From Vicugna pacos (Eukaryota > Chordata > Mammalia > Artiodactyla > Camelidae): a stretch of DNA of 64,000 bases. The notes under the pieces are model-generated. The model did not search any database, was not told the origin of the DNA, and saw only the letters and a list, made by a program, of their open reading frames with translations. Each line of letters begins with the position of its first letter. Positions within the stretch are counted from its first letter, which is position 1. The stretch spans positions 17,650,501-17,714,500 of the forward strand of contig NC_133019.1 in assembly GCF_048564905.1 (NCBI RefSeq), given 5' to 3'. The translations under genes were made by a program, and so were the position numbers. Below are positions 56,625 through 64,000 of the stretch, piece by piece.

Positions 56625-56850
56625 AACAACAGCTAACATGTATTAAATGGCGACATGCCAGCACATTCTTGGTGTGCTATATTTATTAACTCATTTGACC
56701 CTCACAGCAAATCTTATAAAAATACTGTTGGTTTCACAGCCATTTTACAGATTAGGAGAGTTGGGCCAAGAAGAGGTGAGTAACTTGCTGAAGCTCTGGG
56801 CTAGAAGGAGAGAGCAGGGCTTCTGAATCCACACACTTTGGCTCTGGAAC
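56625..56850 (+). repeat. MIR SINE (sense)
   Basis: TTATTAACTCATTTGACCCT, CACAGCAAATCTTATAAAAA, GCCATTTTACAGATTAGGAG and GAATCCACACACTTTGGCTC cover core and 3' part. Confidence 0.85.
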
Positions 56851-57109
56851 TTGGGGACTGAACCACCATGAGATGGATAGTAAGGGTCAAGGTCTGAGCT
56901 GGAGTCAAAAGTTCAGAGTGCAGAGGGACGAGGTAGAGTGTTCAACAAAAGATGAGGAAAGAAATTTGTTGTTGAAGCAGGAGAAGGTGGGCAGGGAGGA
57001 AGGATGAAGGAAGCAGAGAGGGTCAAAGGATGATGTGGGAAAGGGCCAAGAGAGGAACTTCTCATGTCGAGGAAGCCTGAAATAGGACTTTGGAGAACAG
57101 GAATGTTTA

Positions 57110-58994
57110 CATTTTTTCTAACAACAGGTTTATTTCAGTGTAATTGATGTAAACTGTACACATTTAAAGTATACAATTTGACAACTTGAAACCATCACCA
57201 CGATCAAGACAGTGAACACATCCGTCACACCTAGAGTTCCCCCGTGCCCCATCCCCCGGCCCACCCCAGGAACCAATGATCTTCTTTCAGTCGTTATAGA
57301 TTAACTTGCATTTTGTAGAACTTTATATAAGTGAAATCATACAGTATGTACTCTTTTTCAGTCTGGTGTCTTTAACTCAGTATAATATTTTACGATTCAT
57401 TGATGTTTTCATGTATATCAATAGTTTATTAACAAACAAACAAAAACAAAGCATAAACACAGGACAGAAATAGACTCATGGACAGAGAATACAGACTTGT
57501 GGTTACCAGGAGGGTAGAGGGTGGGAAGGGATAGACTGGGATTTCAAAATTGTAGAATAGATAAACAAGATTACACTGTATAGCACAGGGAAATATACAC
57601 AAAATGTTATGATAAATCACAGAGAAAAAAATGTGACAATGAGTGTGTATATGTCCATGAATGACTGAAAAATTGTGCTGAACACTGGAATTTGACACAA
57701 CATTGTAAAATGATTATAAATCAATAAAAAATGTTAAAAAAAAAGTTTATTCTTTTTTATTTCTAAGAAGTATTCTATTATATGGATATATCAGAATTTG
57801 TTTATCCATTCACCTGCTCATGGACCTTTGGATTGTTTCCAGTCCAGGGCTATGACAGATAAGGCTGCTCTGAACATTCCCATTCAAGTTTTTGCATAAA
57901 CATATGCTTTCATTCTACCAGGAGGGAAATGGCTGGATCATATTTTAGATTTATGTTTAACTTCTTAAGAAATTGTTTTCCAAAGTGGTTGTACCAGCAG
58001 TGTATGAGAATTCCAATTCCTCCACATCCTCAGCAATGCTTGGTGTCATCGGTCTTTTTTAATTTTAAACATTCTAAAGATGTGTAGTCGTATCTCACTG
58101 TGATTGTAATTCACATTTCCCTGATGGCAAACGATGTTGAGCATCACTCCATGTGCTTATTTTCCATCCACATATCTTCCTTTATGAAATGTCCATTAAA
58201 ATTATGACCCCATTTTTCTAATTGAGTTGTTTTACTGAGTTTTGAGAGTTATCTGTGTTTTGGATACAAATCCTTTATTAGGTATGTGATTTGCAAATGT
58301 TTTCTTCCAGTCTGTGGCTTGACCTTTCATTCTATTAAAAGTGTCTTTCGAAGCAGATGTTCTTAATTTTAATGAAGTCCAATGGATCCATTCTTTTTCT
58401 TTTCTGGATCATGCTTCTGGTGTCATAGCTAAAAAATCTTTGCCTAACTCAAGGTGACAAAGATATTTTTCTATTTTTTCTTCTAGCAGTTTTGTATTTC
58501 TAGGTCATACATTTAGATCTGTGATCCATACTTGCTCCAAATGGATCACAGATCGTATTTTTGCTTATGGACATCTATCTCTCCAGCACCATTTGTTGAA
58601 GAACTATCATTCTTCCACTGAATTGCTTTTGTAACTTTGTCAAAATCAATTGAACACATATGTGTGAGTCTATTTCTGAACCCTCTATTCTGCTCCATTG
58701 ATCTGTATGTATCTATCTAATTTCACATCATTTTGATTACTACAGATTTATAATATGTCTTAAACTAGGTAATGTAAGTTCTCAAACTTCCTCTTCACAT
58801 TGTTTTGGCTATTCTAGGTCCTCTGTATTTCTATACACATGTTAGAATCAACTTGTCAATTTCTACATAAAAGCCTCCTGGAATCTAACTGGCAACGTGT
58901 TGAATCCACAGATCAATTTAAGGAGAGTCGGCATTTTAACACTATTGAGTCTTCCAATTGACAAAATTGGTAAACATCTCCATAAAAGGGATTT
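57110..58994 (-). mobile_element. Long old L1 (antisense), interrupted
   Basis: Antisense 3'UTR and ORF2: CAGTGTAATTGATGTAAACT, CCCAGGAACCAATGATCTTC, TGTTTCCAGTCCAGGGCTAT, CCTCCACATCCTCAGCAATG, AAATCCTTTATTAGGTATGT and TTCTATACACATGTTAGAAT. It is old and decayed. A sense L1 end (57431-57743) splits it, and another L1 end lies at its right edge. Confidence 0.82.
57431..57743 (+). mobile_element. L1 3' end (sense) inserted in an antisense L1
   Basis: AGAAATAGACTCATGGACAG, CTGTATAGCACAGGGAAATA and TGGAATTTGACACAACATTG, then CAATAAAAAATGTTAAAAAA. The host bases AGTTTATT flank it on both sides (57423-57430 and 57744-57751), a clean 8-base target duplication. Confidence 0.9.
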
Positions 58995-59229
58995 GTTTTG
59001 GCCTTTTTTTTAATTGAAGTATAGTCAGTTTATAATGTTGTGTCAATTTCTGGTGTACAGCACAATGTTTCCATCATACATGAATATACATATATTTGTT
59101 TTCATATTTTTTCACTGCAAGCTACTACAAGGTATCAAATATAGCTCCCTGTGCTGTACAGTATAAAGTTGTTTATCTATTTTATGTATACCAGTCAGCA
59201 TCTGCAAATCTTGAACTCCCAATTTATCC
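58995..59229 (-). mobile_element. L1 3' end (antisense) with target duplication
   Basis: TTTTTTTTAATTGAAGTATA, GTCAATTTCTGGTGTACAGC and GGTATCAAATATAGCTCCCT. TAAAAGGGATTT occurs at 58983-58994 and 59230-59241, an exact 12-base target duplication. A few extra bases (GTTTTGGCC) sit between the duplication and the poly(T), possibly a short non-templated or transduced tail. Confidence 0.85.
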
Positions 59230-59241
59230 TAAAAGGGATTT

Positions 59242-60699
59242 TTTAAATGTTAACTGCTGTGTGCTAACTTCAGTAAAGTCACAAAATTATAAATATATGC
59301 TCATAAATGCTGTGTGGGGTGCGTGTATGTGTTTGAAAACTGTTGAAAGAGTGAAGTTTCATGGTTTGGTCAACATGATAAAGGCCAAAGCAGCTTGTGT
59401 GAAGCCAAGAGCGTAGGACTGTGGGAGGGTTAGTCCCAAAGAATTGATAGAAATTTGGCAGTGGGCCTCCACAAGCAATAAAACTGATGTTCTTATGCTA
59501 TGTTAATATGTTATGGGAAGATATTACCTAGATGTTAGGAGCCAGAAGGGCTTCTGGTGACACCTAGGTCATAGACTGAAAACTCCTTGAAGGAGAAAGA
59601 AGCCCCCGCATCCTGGCACCTTGGATTTGGTCCCTCCTTCCAGTGATAAAAGTCCAACCGCAGCACTCCAGAAAATCTCTTCATCTCTACGGCACATGAT
59701 ATGACGTCTGTAGCGTTGGATCCCAACTTGCTTTCCCAGCGAGTAACTACATGTGTGCACCCAGCCATCTTATAGTCTTACTTAGGTTTGGAAGGCTGCG
59801 AACTATCAATTAAGGAAGTCTTTCTTCCTTTCTCTCTCTTCCTTCTTTCCTTTCTTTCTCCCCCTCATTTGTTTTTCCTTCTTCAATTTAAGTTCTCTTC
59901 TGACAAACTAATAAATCAGAAAATCCTACCTGCCCCTCACCGTCCTCTCTAAGATTCCGGTGTGCCCTTGGAGTGTGTTTCTCTCGCTCGACTTCTCGCT
60001 TACCACCCACGCAAAGCTGATGCACCACACTGAAGGCTCACCCATCTCTATGTGTTTCCCAGACTGCTGACTTCTGACCCGTGCTCAATTTTTCCCTGTC
60101 TGTACTCTTAACACGTGGCTAGTCTCCATCTCACGGTCTCTGGATCTGCTAGGGTAGAAGTCGGACAAGGATTCTGTTTTATTTTTCAGTAGTTCCTTTG
60201 CTGCCTGCAACATTTTTCTCTGGCTACTGCCTTCTTTGTGTTCATTAGGAACTGAGCAACAGGATGACAAAACACATCACCTTCCAGCTGGGACTTGGAA
60301 TCCTACTCCAACAGAGGAGTTTGAATGTATGAGCTTCAGCCACCCAAAAGAGAACTGTTTGAACTTATTTTCCTAGTCTCTTCCTTCTAGGAATGATTTT
60401 GGTTTCTTGCAAACGAAAAGCATCCTTCTTGGCGTGAGCCTTGTGCAGAATAACATTCCTTTAGGACTAGGGCCCTGGAGTTCCCTGAAAGTCCCCCTGC
60501 CGGGATGCAGAGCCTACCCTGAACCCCACAGGGGAGCTGAATATTTGGAGTGTGAAGAGCGGCTCTCACTGAGCCAAAACATGTGAAGGCAGGCACTTCA
60601 TGCTGCGCGTTTGTCCTGACTTAGATTTATTCAACATTTTTGTCAGTGACTTGCTGGAAAACACAGAAAATCACGGAATTATGGCAGCGAATGTGACAG
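59242..60699. other. Intergenic sequence, nothing recognised
   Basis: Includes a C/T-rich low-complexity patch at 59815-59885. No gene or named repeat that I can support. Confidence 0.4.
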
Positions 60700-60995
60700 A
60701 GAAAATCAGTGCCCACCAGATATCTCACGTTGCCCAGCCTACATTTCCCAGCCTCCCTGCAAGTTGGCTTGGGGTCACGTGGCTAATTCTGGCCAATGGG
60801 CTGTGAGCCAGGCACCTTCCTCATCTTTCTCTTCCCTTGCCGCAGAGACCTTGGGCCCCTGTGTGCCAGATGGCCCTGCTTCGGGATAGAGGGGGCAGCC
60901 AGACCCACACTGGAACCCCGTAAATGAGAAATAAGCCTGTCTGTATTGTCACTGAGGTTTGCGGTCTTGTCTGGTAAGGCAGCTACTGTCACACG
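60700..60995 (+). mobile_element. Old LTR-like fossil, family uncertain
   Basis: CAGATATCTCACGTTGCCCA, CATTTCCCAGCCTCCCTGCA, GGTCACGTGGCTAATTCTGG, CCAATGGGCTGTGAGCCAGG and AATGAGAAATAAGCCTGTCT, then GGCAGCTACTG, follow a common mammalian LTR-type repeat. It is a decayed relic. I name no family. Confidence 0.5.
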
Positions 60996-63234
60996 TCAGT
61001 GAATGTAGCCATGCTTCTTAACGCGGTTGAGAAAACAGTGTCCAGACAAGATGTGGGTCAGGGTGAGTCGAGCTTTCAGGCATCAGGTGCTGGAGGGAGT
61101 CAGTAGAGCCACCTTTTTGCCTTAGGTTTTCCTGAAATAGCTGTTGAAAGTGGGCTCACAGACATCATGCAGAGAACGAGGACCAGAGATGGTGGAGGCA
61201 GCCCTTCTGCGGGTTGATTAAATGACGTCTTGGAACAGGAATTTCAGTAACCCCCTAGTGAGGCCCGCATCACCTACTTGTTTACTGTGCTTTGAATTGC
61301 AGACATGGAGGTGTAGACACCTCTGCTAGCCCTTAGGCAGAGCCCAGATAAGTAGGCTTTCCTCCCAGAGACCTACCGGTTTCCCCTGGTAGCCAACGGC
61401 TGACATCAAAATTTTCCTGCAACAGATAGAAAGCAGTGTGATACTTGCCTCCCCACAGCTGACAATCTCCAGCTCATTATTAGGAGGAAAGAGGAGCCCT
61501 CCCCCAGCGGAAGGACTGGGGGTGGTTGTTATCTGATCACATAATACTGCCTCCCTCAGAAATTACATTGCAGTAGGAATATTGGTAGCACTACCAAAAA
61601 TAAGTAAATATACAAAGTTCTCTCTCTGGCTCCAGGCTCACCTTAGATCACAGAGAATACATTAGGGGATTCCATCAGGTTGGAGTCTCATTCGAGAGGA
61701 ACTGATGATATTAACCTTTAGAGAGAATTAGAGGTGGCAGCTTGATCATATGTCCTTTTATACAAGGATTACTTGGTTTTTTTTCCTTTTGGAGCAGTGG
61801 TGAACCAGTCGACGTAGAGCTAATTGCTTAGGTAGCAAAGTAAGTGCTGGGAGAAACAGAAGAGAAGGAAATTTTAAACAGCACATTGGTCTCAAAATGG
61901 CAGAGACATCCAGCTCTGAAAGAAGAAAAAATACTCAGGACAGTTTTCTGCTCACCACAGAGCTCAGGGATTTTAGAATTCTTTCAGATTTGGGGCACGA
62001 AGAACTTTAAAAAATTGGCCAAAATGACAGCCTGATGTGACAGGACCAAGTGACAATTTAGTCAAAAGGGGCTTTTCTTTTTGCTGTTCTGCTGGCCCAG
62101 CTGCTAAATCTCATTGCTGTTGAAGGACACTGGTTCTAACGAGGCCTCGGTGGCCTCAGAACCATCCCCAGAAGAGAACCCTAGTGTCTTCCTAGCAATG
62201 GTGGCAGTGTGCCACCTGGATGGGGTTTGGGGACTGGAGGCCTATTATACAGGGACGGCCTGGCTTGGCTGTAGCCTGGACCAGTCATCCGTCATCTTCA
62301 TCCAGCTGAGCCCAGAAAGATCGTTTCCCATTGTGCTCTCCATCAGCCACCTTCTCCCTGGGCAAGCGGGGCGCTAAGCCTCATTCATTCTCGAACTCCA
62401 GGGCCACCTGCAGCCTGAGCCATATCGGCTCATCAGTGGGCTGAGAAGGGAGGTTCAGAAGCTGAAAGACAAGAATGGCAAGAACAGGCAAGCCGTCCAA
62501 CTGTGTTTCCTATCCAGAACCGAGTGTGTTTACTTAGATTAGAGTAACTCCTGACGTGGTGAAGCTATCAAAGCAGTATGAAACACATCGATACTCTATC
62601 TGGGGCCAGCTTGGAAATAACTAGGGGGTGAGGGTGGGCGGGAGGGGTGTCAGCTAAGGAAAGTCGCTCACCACCCAGCTCTCCAGGAATTGAGTCATTA
62701 GCCACTGCACTCACTGACCTGCAACACACCCTGCAAAGAATTCGGGGTGAAGACTGGTGATCAGGCTCTCCGTGCTCTGGGAAATCTGGCAGAACAGGCT
62801 CTCAGATAGTCGGGTATTTTCAGGAGAAATTTCATGAACCCGGATTCTTGCATCTTCCCATACTTAGAAAAGCATTAAAATCACTGAGGTATCTGTTCCT
62901 TGTAACTAACAGTAAACTTGTACCAAGACGTGCTTGATTGCACATCCCCCTTCTCCTGACCTCCTCACCCCTAGCCTCTCTGGAGCAGCCCCTCGGAGCT
63001 ATCTGAGAGGCTGTCTCCCCAGCTGTGGTCCTCAGTAAGTCCCCCAACAACACTGAAACTCACAGCTCTCACACTATGTGCTTTTATTTCAGTTGACAGG
63101 ATGGGGGGTGGGAGCTGGAGGGGCTGAGGTCACAGCTGGACAGCGGTCACTGAGAGCTGATACTTGCTGAAGCTGGGTGATGGGTATATGGGAGTAATAT
63201 TCTTCTTATTGGATGTTGTTTGGCTCATGCAAGT
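60996..63234. other. Intergenic sequence, nothing recognised
   Basis: Unique-looking sequence of mixed composition. The longest frame (62114-62377, 87 codons) has no recognisable motif. Confidence 0.4.
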
Positions 63235-63430
63235 GAATAGATGCAAAGCTCTCAGCACATAGTGCTCAACAAACAGAAGTGATTACCCCCACTTTGTACA
63301 TGAGACGGTGAAGCTCCAAGAAGTTAGGTAACTTGCCTGAGGTCACAAATCCAGGAGGCAGTGGGGCAAGGTCTCTAAACCACACCTATCGCATTCCAAA
63401 GCCCGGGCTCTGAGCCACTGTCCTCTGTGT
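63235..63430 (+). repeat. MIR SINE (sense)
   Basis: AGCACATAGTGCTCAACAAA, CCCCACTTTGTACATGAGAC, GTAACTTGCCTGAGGTCACA and CCCGGGCTCTGAGCCACTGT are MIR parts in order. Confidence 0.8.
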
Positions 63431-63564
63431 CTCTGTTTCCTCTACCTTTCTTCAGGTTTCCATGGTTTCCCACCACTTGGCTCCTTTCTCCCCCTTAAAA
63501 GTTGCATTTGCTTCATCCCTCCTCCACTAAGAGTCCTGAGTGGACCCAAGCCTGGTTATAAAGT

Positions 63565-63760
63565 CAGGTTTCTCAATGATCCATTCAACTAACATTCGAG
63601 CAACTGGCACTGAACGAGGTGATAGGGTAGCAGAGACGAAGGCACGGCTCCCAGAAGCTCACAGTCTAGTGTTGCAAACAGAGGTTAATGGACAGAGTTG
63701 TCGAGTGCCCACCAGGTGCCAGGTCCTCTTGCAGAAGTGTGGGCTGGAGCACACCCGTAC
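63565..63760 (-). repeat. L2 LINE 3' remnant (antisense)
   Basis: CCATTCAACTAACATTCGAG, CAGAAGCTCACAGTCTAGTG and GAGTGCCCACCAGGTGCCAG match antisense L2. It may continue, decayed, to about 63900. Confidence 0.6.
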
Positions 63761-64000
63761 GTGAAACCAGTCGTCTCTTGATTCAAAACGAGGAGCATGA
63801 GGGAGAGGTGAACTAAAGAAAGCAGAACATGGGGTAGCGGCAGGTAAATTGTAGTAAGTGCTGGCAGGTGCTGTGGCACGGGGTGGTACACGTGGGTGGG
63901 ATGGCTGGAGCCACAAGTGTGCACAAGAAATGGTAGACTCTGCAGCCAGTTCACAGAAGGCCTTGTCTGCCGCTCCAAGGTGACTAGACGCCACCCTGTT

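Overview
The window is mammalian nuclear DNA, most likely from a camelid (camel, llama or alpaca). The main evidence is two tRNA-Ala-derived SINEs with the A/T-rich tail typical of the camelid Vic family (near 22.2 kb and 53.6 kb). Many short L1 3' ends of the cetartiodactyl type are also present, and I saw no Bov-A, Bov-tA or BovB copies. The species call is inference from repeats.

Region 1 (1-16.5 kb) holds the only protein-coding gene I can support: the 3' two thirds of ARHGAP20 on the + strand. Six coding exons (720-898, 2305-2466, 5765-5874, 8536-8725, 9873-9987, 11138-12972) join with matching phases. They encode about 862 C-terminal residues: a complete-looking RhoGAP domain with its Arg/Lys/Asn triad, then a long low-complexity tail encoded by the large last exon. 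The PH and Ras-association exons must lie upstream of base 1. The 3'UTR runs about 3.5 kb to a good poly(A) signal at 16453-16458. It carries the most unusual object in the window: a 625-bp foldback (14001-14625) whose near-identical inverted arms flank about eight 42-bp units, each of which is itself a hairpin.

Region 2 (16.5-39.6 kb) is intergenic. It is rich in old MIR and L2 copies, with an internally deleted Tigger transposon, a 5'-inverted L1, a Vic-type SINE and several unique stretches. Region 3 (39.6-59.2 kb) is dominated by L1, with elements nested inside one another up to three deep, solo LTR fossils, MER5 copies and a second Vic-type SINE. Region 4 (59.2-64 kb) is mostly unique sequence with a few old repeats.

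No rRNA, functional tRNA, CRISPR or bacterial-type feature is present. Other long open frames in the window are spurious or belong to repeats. In human, from memory, the next gene downstream of ARHGAP20 is FDX1 about 100 kb away, which fits the gene-free downstream region here. Repeat names come from remembered consensus sequences, so most repeat edges are good to about 10-30 bases, except where target-site duplications fix them.
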